Assembly: GCA_000750105.3 (NCBI GenBank)
Contig: JPHH03000027.1
Span: 124,001 to 188,000 of the forward strand
Direction of reading: 5' to 3'
Source of the DNA: Tolypocladium sp. Sup5 PDA-1
Lineage: Eukaryota; Ascomycota; Sordariomycetes; Hypocreales; Ophiocordycipitaceae
Length of the DNA: 64,000 nucleotides
Every line of letters starts with the position of its first letter. The first letter of the stretch is position 1. The position numbers and the translations under genes are program-made. Below the pieces are notes generated by a model. It searched no databases, was not told the origin of the DNA, and saw only the letters and a program-made list of their open reading frames with translations. Below, in pieces: positions 36,981-47,152 of the stretch.

Positions 36981-38501
36981 ATGTCGTCCTCCAAAGACAA
37001 CGTCGACCGCCCCGACGAGGACCTCGACGAGACCGAGATGCTCGCCGCCGACGACGCCGCCGAGGAGATTGTCGCCAACGACGGCGATGACGTCGCCATG
37101 GACTCGGACAACGAGGACGAGGAGCTGGAGCTCGTCCTGCACAACGACTCCATTGCCTACTTCGACCAGCCCCAGGACTCGCTCTTCGCCATCGCCCAGC
37201 ACCCCGTCCACGCCTCCCTCATCGCCGTCGGCGGCTCCGCGGGGCCCGACGACGACGCCCCCGGCGCCGGCTGGCTCTTCGACACCTCGGCCGCGCAGTC
37301 CCGCCCCGTCCTGCCCCCGAGCTACGCCAGCGATCCCTCCGCCGCCGCCGAGGCCCCCAAGAGCACCGCGCTGCAGAGCCTCTTCGAGCTCGACGGCCAC
37401 TCCGACTCCATCAACGCGCTCGCCTGGACCCTGCCGCGCGGCGAGGTCCTCGTCAGCGGCGGCCTCGACGGCAGGCTGCGCGCGTGGAAGGCCGACGTGC
37501 GGCCCGGCGCGGGCGTCAAGCTGGCCCTGCTCGGCGAGGCGCAGGAGGTCGAGGAGATCAACTGGCTCGCGCCGTGCCCGTCGCCCGCGAACCCCAACAC
37601 CATCGCGCTCGGCGCAAGCGACGGCTCCGTCTGGGTCTACACCATCGACCCCTCCGACGCGTCCAACCCGTGCCAGATCGTCCAGTCGTACTTCCTACAC
37701 ACCGCGCCCTGCACCGCCGGCGCCTGGACCCCCGACGGCCAGCTGCTGGCCACCGTCTCCGAGGACAGCAGCCTGTACGTCTGGGACGTCTGGGGCGTGG
37801 CCGCGGCGCAGGGCCTGGTGGCCGACAATGGCATGACGGCCCTGTCGCTGACGGGTGAGGACCAGCGGTTCGAGGTCGAGGGCGGGTTATACGCCATCGC
37901 CGTCGACCCCAAGGGCGCCTTTGTCGCTGTGGGCGGTGCCGGCGGCGCCGTCAGGGTCGTCTCCCTCCCGCGCCTGACACCCGCAACCCAATCGCAGTCC
38001 AACAAATCCAAGGCGCGCGGCAAGTCATCATCCACCGACCCCTCCGCGGGCGGCCAGATCCTCGCCTCGCTGCACACGCAGGGCGACAGCATCGAGACGC
38101 TCGCCGTGTCCCTCGCGCCCACGACGCCCCCCACGACGCTCCTCGCGGCCGGCTCCGTCGACGGCTCCATCGCCGTCTTCGACGCCAGCCGCCGCTTCGC
38201 CGTGCGCCGCCACATCCCCGGCGCCCACGACGGCCACTCGGTCGTGCGCCTCGACTTCGTGCGCGACTCGTGGCTGCTCACCAGCTGCGGCATGGACGGC
38301 GTCGTCCGCCGCTGGGACCTGCGCGCCAGCGGCTCCAGCAGCGCGGGCGGCGCCGGCGGCGACGCGGGGCTGCTGCGCGAGTGGAGGGGCCACCGCGGCG
38401 ACGGCGAGGGCGGCGGCGTGCTGGGCTTTGTGCAGGGCCAGACGGGCGAGAGGCTGGTGACGGCGGGAGATGACGGCGTGGCGCTGGTCTTTGAGGCGTG
38501 A
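36981..38501 (+). CDS. SQT1: WD40 ribosome assembly protein SQT1
   Basis: Single exon, 506 residues. The first 65 or so residues are strongly acidic (Asp/Glu-rich). The rest is a WD40 propeller with GH..SINALAW, SGGLDGRLRAWKAD, TVSEDSSLYVWDV, AAGSVDGSIAVFD and SCGMDGVVRRWDLR among the recognisable blades. Sqt1 is the dedicated cytosolic chaperone of ribosomal protein uL16 (Rpl10), loaded late on the 60S subunit; the animal relative is AAMP. The coding sequence is extremely C-rich in third positions, so other frames are also open over long distances. The minus-strand and shifted-frame products here are therefore shadows. The acidic head plus propeller match the family, but orthology was not tested by alignment. 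Confidence 0.88.
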   Translation: MSSSKDNVDRPDEDLDETEMLAADDAAEEIVANDGDDVAMDSDNEDEELELVLHNDSIAYFDQPQDSLFAIAQHPVHASLIAVGGSAGPDDDAPGAGWLFDTSAAQSRPVLPPSYASDPSAAAEAPKSTALQSLFELDGHSDSINALAWTLPRGEVLVSGGLDGRLRAWKADVRPGAGVKLALLGEAQEVEEINWLAPCPSPANPNTIALGASDGSVWVYTIDPSDASNPCQIVQSYFLHTAPCTAGAWTPDGQLLATVSEDSSLYVWDVWGVAAAQGLVADNGMTALSLTGEDQRFEVEGGLYAIAVDPKGAFVAVGGAGGAVRVVSLPRLTPATQSQSNKSKARGKSSSTDPSAGGQILASLHTQGDSIETLAVSLAPTTPPTTLLAAGSVDGSIAVFDASRRFAVRRHIPGAHDGHSVVRLDFVRDSWLLTSCGMDGVVRRWDLRASGSSSAGGAGGDAGLLREWRGHRGDGEGGGVLGFVQGQTGERLVTAGDDGVALVFEA

Positions 38502-39115
38502 GGATGGCATATAGAGGCATGATGTTTGCCATTCTACGACGATGAATGAAATATAGAGCCGCACCCGCTTGGCTTGCACCACCAACACCAACCCAATAAT
38601 GTCACTTCACACACACACACACACAAGTCAAGTGAACCGTCCAAAGGATAGGGTAATAAAAACGGCAGTAATCTCTTCATCTCTGCCAGCGTTTCAATCC
38701 TAATCGTAGTCTATCCCCAATGTTGAGATGAGCCTCCCCTCTGCTGTCCAGCTATTTCTTTCATTCATTTCCCGTAAGACGCCATTGATGTTGAATTGCG
38801 TACCGAGCATATATCCTCCGCCAGAGAGTGACCCCCTCGCCAGTCATGTTAAATAGAAACTCCCATCAAAAAATATCCCGTTGTCAAGCGTGACAAATAA
38901 AGCAAAAAAAAGAAAGAAAAAAACAGGGAGATTCTAGGCCCCCCTGCGGTGTAGGTCTATGGGTAGAATAGTATTGTACACATCTTTTTGTGTGGTGGTG
39001 GCTGCGGAACAAAAGCATAAGAGAGCAAAAAACGGTGCACAGCTTCTTCACTTGTATCCAAAGAGCTTTGATCCCTTTAATACGAAACCGCTTCCCCAAG
39101 GATGGTGCAGTGAGC
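38502..39115. other. Convergent spacer, SQT1 / GCV2
   Basis: 614 bp between two convergent stop codons. It contains a CA microsatellite of nine units at 38608-38625 and A-rich tracts near 38900-38925. No coding frame is supported. Confidence 0.55.
38608..38625. repeat. (CA)9 microsatellite
   Basis: Nine perfect CA units in the 3' spacer of the SQT1 gene. Confidence 0.9.
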
Positions 39116-42100
39116 TTATGACTCAGTGGTGTCCTCCACGGGGGGGCATGTGCAGAACAGGTTGGTGTCACCGTACGCTGCAAAGATTCTGTCAGTTACT
39201 AGACCAGTCGCGAGCAATGGATCATCACTTACTGTCGTCCACACGCGTCACCGTGGGCCAGAACTTCTTCTCCCGGAGGTAGGGCCGCGGGTACGCCGCC
39301 TTCTGGCGCGAGTACGGGCGGTCCCAGGTACCCTCGCCGTCGCCCACAATCAGGTCGGCTTGGGTGTGAGGCGAGTTGCGGAGGACGTTGCCCTCGCGCG
39401 GCTGCTTGCCCTCCTCGACCTCGCGAATCTCCTGGCGGATGCTGATCATGGCCTCGACGAACCGGTCCAGCTCCTCCTTGCTCTCGCTCTCCGTCGGCTC
39501 AATCATCAGCGTGTTGGGCACCGGCCAGCTCATCGTGGGGGCGTGGAAGCCGTAGTCCTGCAGACGCTTGGCGATGTCGACGACCTCGATGCCGGCCGTG
39601 GCCTTGAACGGCCGCGCGTCGATGATGAACTCGTGAGCGCATCGGCCCTTGTCGTTGGTGTAGAGGATGGGGTAGTGGTCCTTGAGGCGGGCGAGGATGT
39701 AGTTGGCGTTCAGGAGAGCCGTCTTGGTGGCCTTGCGAAGACCCTCATCGCCTGTGTATCTAGTTAGCACGCGTCACTTGACTGTAGAAGGACTCAAAAC
39801 TCACCCATCGTGGCAATGTATGCCCAGCTGATGGGAACGATGCTGGCGCTGCCAAAGGAGGCGCTGGCCACGGGCGTCTGGCTGTCCTTGTGGGGGAGGT
39901 ACGGCTCAAGGAAGCCCTTGACGCAGATGGGGCCGATACCAGGGCCGCCACCGCCGTGGGGAATGCAGAACGTCTTGTGCAGGTTCAGATGGCAGACATC
40001 GGCGCCGAGCGCTCCAGGGGAGGTGAGGCCGATCTGGGCGTTCATGTTGGCGCCGTCCATGTAGACCAGACCACCGTAATGGTGGACAATCTCGCAGACT
40101 TTGCGGATGCTGGGCTCGAAGACACCATAGGTGCTAGGGTAGGTGATCATGATGGCGCCCAGCTCCGACTCGTGCTTCTTGCACTTGGCCTCCAGATCCG
40201 CCAGGTCGAGGTTGCCAGTGAGGGTGTCGCACTTGATGGGGACGACGCGCATGCCGGCCATGGCGGCAGAGGCAGGGTTGGTGCCATGGGCGGAGACGGG
40301 GATCAGGCAAATGTCGCGCTTGGCTCCGGGCTGCTGCTCGTGGTACTTGCGGATGACGCGGAGGCCAGCAAACTCACCCTGAGCACCAGAGTTGGGCTGC
40401 AGAGAGGTGGCATCCATGCCCGTCAGAGCCGACAACTGGTTCGAGGTAGCGCTGAAGAGCTTCTGGTATCCTTTGACGCAGCTGGCGGGCGCGTGGGGGT
40501 GGATGTTGGAGGTGTTCTCGCTGCCGATGAGCTCCATCTGGGTGGTGCCGTTCAGCTTCATGGTGCAGGACCCCAGCGGAATCATGGAGTGGACCAGGGA
40601 CAGGTCCTTGGACTGAAGGTGGTGCATGTATCGCAACATCTCGGTCTCGCTGTGGTGGGAGTTGAACACGGGGTGCGTCAGGTAGCTAGAGTCTCGTCGG
40701 ACGTCGGCGGGGATATCCTTGACGAGATCCTCGGACGACTGCTGGAAGCCCTCGGTCCAGTACTTGGAAGCAACGTCGAGGTCACGGTCGGTGTGGTTCT
40801 TGTTGGCGACGGCCTGGAACGCCTTGACGACGCGCACGTAGAGGTCCTGGTTGAAGGTCGTGGGGACGGCGAGGACAATCTCGTCGCGGGTCCAGGCCTT
40901 TCCGCTGCTGATTCCTTGGTCCATCAGCTCGCGGCGCAGAGTCTGGCACACGTTGGGCTCGTCGAAGCGGAGGGTGACAGTGTCGGAGAGGACTCGTCCC
41001 TTGGGGTCGAGGGTCCGCGTAGGCACCTCGAGGCCGTAGTGCTGGGCGGCAGCCTGCACCATGCGGGCGTAGCGGAGGTTGTTGACGGCCATCTCCTTGA
41101 GCTGGGAAGGTCCATGGTAGATGGCGTACATGGCCGCCATGTTGGCCAGCAGGGCCTGCGCCGTGCACACGTTGCTGGTCGCCTTCTCTCGTCGGATGTG
41201 CTGCTCTCGGGTCTGCAGGGCCAGACGGAGGGCGCGTCCTCCGGTTCGGTCCTTGGAGACACCGATGATTCGGCCGGGCAGGCGGCGCTTGCTCGCCTCC
41301 TTGACAGCCATGAAAGCGGCATGGGGACCGCCGAAGCCCAGGGGAACACCCCATCGCTGCGAGTTTCCGAACGCAACGTCGGCACCCCACTCGCCGGGGG
41401 GCGTGAGGATGGTCAGGGCGGACAGGTCCGTGGCCACGCTGAACAGGGTTCCCTGCTTGTGGGCGACATCGGCGAGGTCGCGGAAGTTCTGGACACCGCC
41501 GTTGGTGTCGGGGTACTGGACCAGGACACCAACCAGGTCCTCACCGAGGGCCTGGATCTTCTGCTGAGCATCCGGGGCGGACAGGTCCATCGTCTCGAGG
41601 CGGATGCCGAAGCCCTCGGCGCGGCCGTGCATGACCCTGACAGTGGACTCGTGGACGAGGTGGGACACGACATAGGCCTTGCCGGCTCTCTTGGCGCGCG
41701 AGGTGGACAGGTTGTTGAGCGACATGGTCATGGCCTCGGCGGCGGCAGTGCCCTCGTCGAGCAGACTGGAGTTGGCGACGGGCAGGCCGGTGAGATCCGA
41801 GATCATGGTCTGGAAGTTGAGCAGGGACTCGAGGCGGCCCTGGCTAATCTCAGCCTGGTAGGGCGTGTAGCTGGTGTACCAGGCCGGGTTCTCGAGGACG
41901 TTGCGCTTGATGACGGTGGGGATCTCGACCGGGTAGTAGCCGCCGCCATTCATCCACACCCGGATGTCGTTGTCCTTGTTCATGTGCTTGAAGACCTGGG
42001 CGACGCCCGACTCGGTGTACTTCTTGGGCTGGATGGTCTTCTGAGGGGGCAGCATGACGTCCTCGGGGATGACCTGGGCAATGAAGGAGTCCAGCGTCTC

Positions 42101-42427
42101 GGCGCCGGGGCCGAGGATCTTGAGCATTTCGGTAACGTCCTCGTCCCGGGGGCCGATGTGCCGGGCCGTAAAGTCCATCCACGGCTCCTTGTGCTCGGCG
42201 CGTGTCTTCTTCATGTCAAGGTAGACGGGGTCCTTGCGCAGAGCCTCGAGCTGGGCCTTGCGCGACTCATGGCTCAGAGGCTCGGCGACCCTGGAGGTCT
42301 GGGAGAAGCAGCGCGCGGCCTGGCGGGTGAGAGCTGCGGGCGCGCCACGGGCCATGAAGCCGGCGGCCAGCGCGGTCGAGGGGCGGAGGGGCGCGGCGCC
42401 CCGGGTGAGAGCCAGTCTCGAAGCCAT
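39116..42427 (-). CDS. GCV2: Glycine decarboxylase, P protein of the glycine cleavage system
   Basis: Exons 39805-42427, 39233-39751 and 39116-39177, giving 1067 residues, the normal size for the single-chain enzyme. Introns are 39752-39804 and 39178-39232. The last exon has only 62 nt and encodes the TYGDTNLFCTCPPVE ending. The protein decarboxylates glycine and passes the aminomethyl group to the lipoyl H protein in the mitochondrial matrix, feeding one-carbon units to folate. The N terminus is an Arg/Ala-rich presequence (MASRLALTRGAAPLRP). The PLP-binding lysine is about K818 in the HLNLHKTFCIPHGGGGPG block. The N-terminal half contains FTARHIGPRDEDV and the conserved NPAWYTSYTPYQAEISQGRLE region. 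An upstream ATG at 42505 adds a stretch that does not look like a presequence, so 42427 was chosen. Confidence 0.96.
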
Positions 42428-43204
42428 TGCTAGCAATTGGCCTTGTGATGCTCTCTTGGGTGAGAGAAGTGCCGGAAGAGCGGAGAGGGCCAGATAAGAG
42501 CCCAATTGGCGGTGATGAGCGCCGGGCTGGTCGTCGCCAAAGCTTCAACACCGGAGGGAGAGGACTGTCCAGCCGCCTGATCTGGCGCGGCGTATGCAGG
42601 CTCTCGGGGCTCTCGCGTGAAGCAACAGCGTCTGATGAGGGTATCCAAAGGGCTACTGAAGAAGAGAAGAAGGAAAGGAAGAGGAGGAGGAGGAAGCGGA
42701 TGACAGCTTGCACGAAGCGCGCCTGGGCCGTGACATAATAGATATCGGCCGTTTTTGTCGCGGCTACAGCAGGGATTTTTCCGCCGCCTCCCGCCTTCCT
42801 GTGCTGTCGAAGCCGCCAGAGGCTCGGGCGCTATCTTTGGACCGGGGCGACAAACCTTCCCCAGGGCCTAGCGCCTGGCCCCAGCGCGCTCCGGGGGCCC
42901 GCAGGCGGACCACGCTCACAGTGGCTCACAGTGGCCCCTGTGGGCTGCTCAGGCGACCGCCAACGACATCGGCCTCGCTCGGGCCGACGCTGGGCGAGGC
43001 ACCGTCACGCAGCTGCCTCTTACGGCGGCTAGCGGCTCCTGATTTTTCCCGTCTGGCGTCACCAGCCGTTGCCAGCATCACCGAAATCGCCCTCGTTTTA
43101 CGTAAATACGCCAACCACCATCCAGCTTCACCAGCACCAGCACCCGCGCAGAGCCATCCACGTCGCCGCACCGCACCGCACAACCGCACAACTTCTTTGT
43201 CACG
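42428..43204. promoter_or_regulatory. Divergent promoter region, GCV2 / TOM5
   Basis: 777 bp between two divergent start codons, both for mitochondrial proteins. A purine-rich GAAG/GGAGGA tract lies at about 42655-42700 on the plus strand. No gene is supported here. Confidence 0.55.
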
Positions 43205-43482
43205 ATGTTTGGAGGATGTACGTCTGCCGTGATACCGGTTGGGTAATAGCAATCAGCTGACGTGCTTTTCTGCCAGTCGCGCCCCCGCAGCAGTCTCCTG
43301 AGGAGATCCGCGCCATGGAGGCCGAGGCGACCTTTACCGTCCAGCAGGTCGTCGCGACGGCCTTTATGCTGTACCTGTGTATGTCTCGCATTGAGCTCCT
43401 TGCGTTGCGACCTGCGTCTGTTCTTTGCTGACACTTGTGCCCAGCGCCGTTCGCGATTGACATGGCCAGCCGCATCTTTTAG
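43205..43482 (+). CDS. TOM5: TOM5, small subunit of the mitochondrial outer-membrane translocase
   Basis: Three tiny exons, 43205-43217 (13 nt), 43277-43378 and 43445-43482, encode 50 residues. The introns are 43218-43276 (GTACGT donor, GCTGAC branch, CCAG acceptor) and 43379-43444 (GTATGT, GCTGAC, CCAG). The product starts MFGGFAPPQQSPEEIRAMEA, has one helix rich in Val, Ala, Thr and Phe (about 25-42), and ends SPFAIDMASRIF. Length, the MFG start, the PEE motif, the single C-terminal membrane anchor and the SPF turn all fit Tom5. Tom5 sits in the TOM core complex around Tom40 and helps pass preproteins to the channel. No exon is long enough to be seen in a simple reading-frame scan. Identification rests on motif recall plus perfect splice phasing. 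Confidence 0.88.
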
Positions 43483-43990
43483 GCGCGCCGATTCGACGTC
43501 GCCAGCAGACCGAAAAATTCTTCAACCTCGAGCGCGGCAGGTGCTGCGGCGCTGAAGGATCCAAAAATTCATCACGATAATAATTCCGAGCTTCTCCTTG
43601 GGAGCGGCACCATTCGCGCGATAGAAAACGGCGTCTCAATGTACGATTCGAAAGGCTCTGTACGGAATAAGGGGTGCAACCCGCTGTATCATATCATGGG
43701 CGACCTGGAGATTGGCGCTCGTAAAGCCAACGGTCTCGAAAATATACCACCTTCAGAATACTGGCAGGCACGAAACGACGAGGCGGTCCAGGTTCAGCGG
43801 CTTCTGGCAGCAGGGTCGCGAAGCCACGTTCTCTCGGGTTCAACCAGATCCTTAGCGTGACAAACCTCTCATCGTCATCGACAACAGAATCGCCATGTTC
43901 CCATTTCGCCTGGTACAATAAACATCTCTAACAAATGCGCCCTATGGAGTCCCAGTCGCCGTCGACATGCCCCAAGACCCTCTTGCTTCG
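43483..43990. other. Convergent spacer, TOM5 / NUP57
   Basis: 508 bp between convergent stop codons. Open frames within it are short and without motifs. Presumed 3' UTRs. Confidence 0.5.
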
Positions 43991-45119
43991 TCATCTAGAC
44001 TTCGAGTTTGTGCTGCGGCTCTTCTCCCACGCCTCAAAGTCGGCACCCAGTGCCTCTAGCTCCTTCTTCAGATGCTGAAGCTGCTTCTCGTAGTCCTCCA
44101 TGACCTTGACGTGTCGTTAGCGGTCGTCCTCTGAAAGATATCCAACAGCGTCGACTTACCCTCTTGGCCTTGACCGCAGTCTCAGCATCCAGTACCTCAC
44201 CGTCTGCCCCAGCCGGCTTGTCCAGCTCCTTGTTCAGCCGATCAGAGTATCCTCGAAGCACAATCAACCGGCTCCACAGCTCCTCTTCTCTGGCTCCCAG
44301 CGCCGGGTCCTGCACCTCTCTCTCGAGGCTCTGCAGTCTGTTCTTGAGATCGTCCTCGTCTCCGCTCAGGGCGTACCCCCTGTTTCTCAGGATCTGTATC
44401 CGGGCTGCGAGCGCCAGACACCGCTCGCTGATTACCGTCTGCCGCCGCCGCGCCGCCAGCGCTCGCACCTCCGTCTCCAGCTCGTGGCGTTGCAGGATCG
44501 CGTCGAGGCTACTGTTGACTTGGTGCAGTCGCGTGTTGAACTCTGAGATGGCCCGCTTCTGCGTCTTGAGGCGGTCGGCGACGCCCGAGTAGCCGGAGCA
44601 CAGGACGGGCATGAAGCCAGGGGCAGGCTTGTTCTGGAGCGCTTCTTCCCACTCGCGCGGGTCTTCGTGGGGTTGGGGCTTGTAGAAGGGAATGTGCGCT
44701 TCGTCGACTTTGTTGTAGAAGTGGTGCTTGAAGACACAGCTGGGGTTCGACGGGTCCCATTTCTCCGTCACGAGTTTGATCTGCTCAAGAATGGGTTTTT
44801 GATCTGTCCCGTCAAGCCATCGTCAGCCCGTCGCCAGAAACACAACGAAGGCGGGATGAAACATACGTGGAGTCTCTTTGCCAGGCTGCCACAGAGAGCT
44901 CGATAGCTGGGCCGCTGACTGCGCGAGAGCCGGCATCTGCTGGACCTGCTGTGGTTGTTGCATCATAGAGTTGCCGAGGACACTTCCCAGCTGGCCACCT
45001 CCCATGGTCTGGCCGAAGGGATTGCTCGTCTGCTGAGTCGGCTGAGTCTGCTGAGCTGGCTGAGACTGGGCGAACATTCCGCCAGAGCCGAAGCCCTTGG
45101 ACTGGCCAAACAGCGACAT
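43991..45119 (-). CDS. NUP57: Nucleoporin NUP57/NUP54 of the central channel
   Basis: Exons 44867-45119, 44160-44803 and 43991-44104, giving 336 residues. Introns are 44804-44866 and 44105-44159. The first 85 or so residues are Gly/Gln/Ser-rich with FG dipeptides (MSLFGQSKGFGSGG, NPFGQ). A conserved start of the structured part follows (EKWDPSNPSCVFKHHFYNKV), then an alpha/beta region with EDPREWEEALQNKPAPGFMPV and long coiled-coil helices to the C terminus. This is the layout of Nup54/Nup57, which pairs with Nsp1 and Nup49 in the central transport channel. The FG region is short compared with yeast Nup57. Splicing at 44160/44104 removes a frame that would otherwise run into unrelated residues. 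Confidence 0.9.
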
Positions 45120-45527
45120 GGCGAGCAGTCTTGTCGGCGCGAGGTTGCAAAAACGTAGGTAGTTGAGTTCAGCGGGGAGCTTGGCTCTCGCGAAGAGAGC
45201 TGCGGGTGTCGCGCGATGCGGTATGAAAGTTGACGGGGTTAATTTCGACGCTTCAGAAATGCATATCGCGGTTTTGGGGAATCGCAAGGCTTTGTTGAAC
45301 GCCGTTGGTCGTCAAGGCTCAGCGATTGTTGCTGTGCACGTTTGTTGTCGCGCCTAAAATTGTAGCTGAGCCGCCGCAATCAATAAGGTACCTAAGGCCA
45401 GCCTTGCCTCAGCCAGCCAGCCAATCACAGCCCTCCAATTCCAGGTACATAAGGACGCACCTACCAGATTTCCAAGACCCATGTCGGTACGCGCGGGCGC
45501 TCCCTATTATCACATTCGCTTCCAACA
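45120..45527. promoter_or_regulatory. Divergent promoter region, NUP57 / P-loop gene
   Basis: 408 bp between divergent starts. A CAGCCAGCCAGCCAATCACAG segment near 45411-45431 includes a CCAAT-like CCAATCA. The functional meaning is inferred only. Confidence 0.45.
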
Positions 45528-46146
45528 ATGGTATTTCAACGAGATTCTGAATTTGGACGCCCACGCGACGGCAAAATCGTGATCATAAATGGATTTCCTG
45601 GTACAGGCAAGGTGACAATACTAAAACGGATCAGGGACTTTTTGCCTTGCGACAAGATTCGCCTCGTCGACAATCACCTTCTTATCGATCCAGCACAGAC
45701 CGTCTACCCTGACAGAAGTACAGCACACCGGCGGCAGATCCGAGAACCCGTCTTTAACACCGCCCGAAAGCTTGCACAGGAAGGGCGCCCGATTCTTATG
45801 ACTGTATGCCTTGCAGAGAATGATGCAGGCGTCACCGTCTTCCAGGAGCATCTTGCCATGGTTTGTGGTACTGATACACTCCTCTATTGGGTTAACATCC
45901 ATAGTGAACAGGCTGTCTTGGAGCAGCGGGTGGTTAGCGCAGAGCGTCGGGAGGGAACAAAGACCAAGTTGACGGATGTAGTCCATAGGGGTTATCCGGA
46001 AGCTGGAGCTGATGAGTGAGTACCGCTTCCTCCGGCTATCTCGAAGTGGCGCCGAGTCGGCTACGCTTGTTATTGAGACGTTGGATGTGAGCGGAACGGT
46101 TGAAGAGGCGGTCGGTCGTCTTCTGCATATACTCGATCGCAAGTGA
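45528..46146 (+). pseudogene. P-loop ATP-binding protein (kinase-like), reading frame broken by one base
   Basis: The frame opens at 45528 with a Walker A motif, GFPGTGK, at about residues 23-29. It runs through EGTKTKLTDVVHR and then ends after 163 codons at a stop near 46017. Reading from the GGGG run at 45988-45991 with one G fewer, the frame continues without stop to 46146 and gives a plausible end (ELMSEYRFLRLSRSG...RLLHILDRK), about 206 residues in all. The break is therefore a single-base gain in a homopolymer, real or a sequencing/assembly error. The family is that of small AAA_33-like or shikimate-kinase-like P-loop proteins; the substrate is unknown. No intron with acceptable length and consensus can bridge the break. 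Confidence 0.65.
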
Positions 46147-46174
46147 GGATGACATCGGTAGGTCGACTGGCAAG

Positions 46175-46190
46175 CTACGAGTACTCGTAG
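46175..46190. repeat. 16-bp perfect palindrome
   Basis: CTACGAGTACTCGTAG lies 29 bp behind the stop of the P-loop gene and about 190 bp before the NDUFA8 start. It could form a hairpin or be a dimer site; chance is not excluded. Confidence 0.6.
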
Positions 46191-46378
46191 ATGTCAGCTT
46201 GGTCAGGTACCGTTCTGTGGGGCGGTGCACGGATCAATTGCCCGCACGTGACGCGGATTTGGAGGAGCCAGAAAGTGACCTCCATGGCAGCGACACATAG
46301 CAAATTCCAGCTGCCGCGATCGCGCATCTCAATCAATTCACCTCCAGTTCGCCAACGGGCAGGCCCAACGCAAGCACC

Positions 46379-47152
46379 ATGTCGACCCGACGATCCCAGT
46401 ACGTTCCCCCAGCGACTTCGCGCCCGATGCCGCTCAATTGGGCTCGGCGCGGGCCGATTGACGACGCGGTCCAGAAACTGACGGCAGCGCAGGTTCCATC
46501 AGCAGGTCCTCATCGACACGACGCCGCTCCCTGACGATGTCCCGGCCGTCAAGGAGGTTGGCGCCAGCTCGGCGCCGCTGCTGTCCGCCTCGTTCTTCAT
46601 CGGGGCGCGGTGCCGCGACTACAACGACGACTACATGCAGTGCAAGACGGAGAACCCCGGCCGCGGCGAGTTTGACTGCATGAAGGAGGGACGACGGGTG
46701 ACTCGCTGCGCCACGAGCGTGTACGTTTTTCTCTATTTGTCAATTACCTGGCGATCCTTCTATGAGCATGACGGGGAGGTAGTTGAAATGTGTGCTGCGG
46801 ACGCTGACGAGTTGGTAAACAGCATCAAGGACATCAACACCCACTGCCTCGCCGAGTTCCGCAAGCACTGGGAATGCCTCGACGACCGGAACCAGCAGCT
46901 GTGGCAATGTCGCCCAGCCGAGTGGAAGCTTAACAAGTGTGTCTACGATAACATTGTACGCGATATCTCCTCTCCTGAGCACGCAGAACCCATCGCTAAG
47001 TCCCGCAGAAACTCGAAAAGAAGATCCCCGACCAACCCACCAACGTCACCCCCGTCGAGCTGCGGCCGAAGCAGATCTTTGCCGACGTTCGCATCGGCCC
47101 TGGCGACGGCAAGCCGTTTGCGCCGGCCCAGCAGACCGAGGCAAAGCAATGA
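46379..47152 (+). CDS. NADH dehydrogenase (complex I) subunit NDUFA8, twin CHCH domain
   Basis: Four exons, 46379-46398 (20 nt), 46493-46720, 46823-46955 and 47009-47152, encode 174 residues. Introns are 94, 102 and 53 nt, all with matching phases. The protein carries four CX9C motifs: CRDYNDDYMQC, CMKEGRRVTRC, CLAEFRKHWEC and CRPAEWKLNKC. These make two CHCH domains, as in NDUFA8 (the 20.8-kDa subunit in Neurospora). It is an accessory subunit on the intermembrane-space face of complex I, imported and oxidised by the Mia40 route, so it has no presequence. The leading block is QQVLIDTTPLPDD followed by EVGASSAPLLSASFFIGARC. Intron 2 lies between the second and third motifs. Without splicing, the frame runs on to 47306 with unrelated residues. 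Confidence 0.93.

Noticed and set aside
39890..42433. 847-codon plus-strand frame opposite GCV2
   Set aside because: Shadow of the glycine decarboxylase gene; codon bias of the real gene keeps the opposite strand open.
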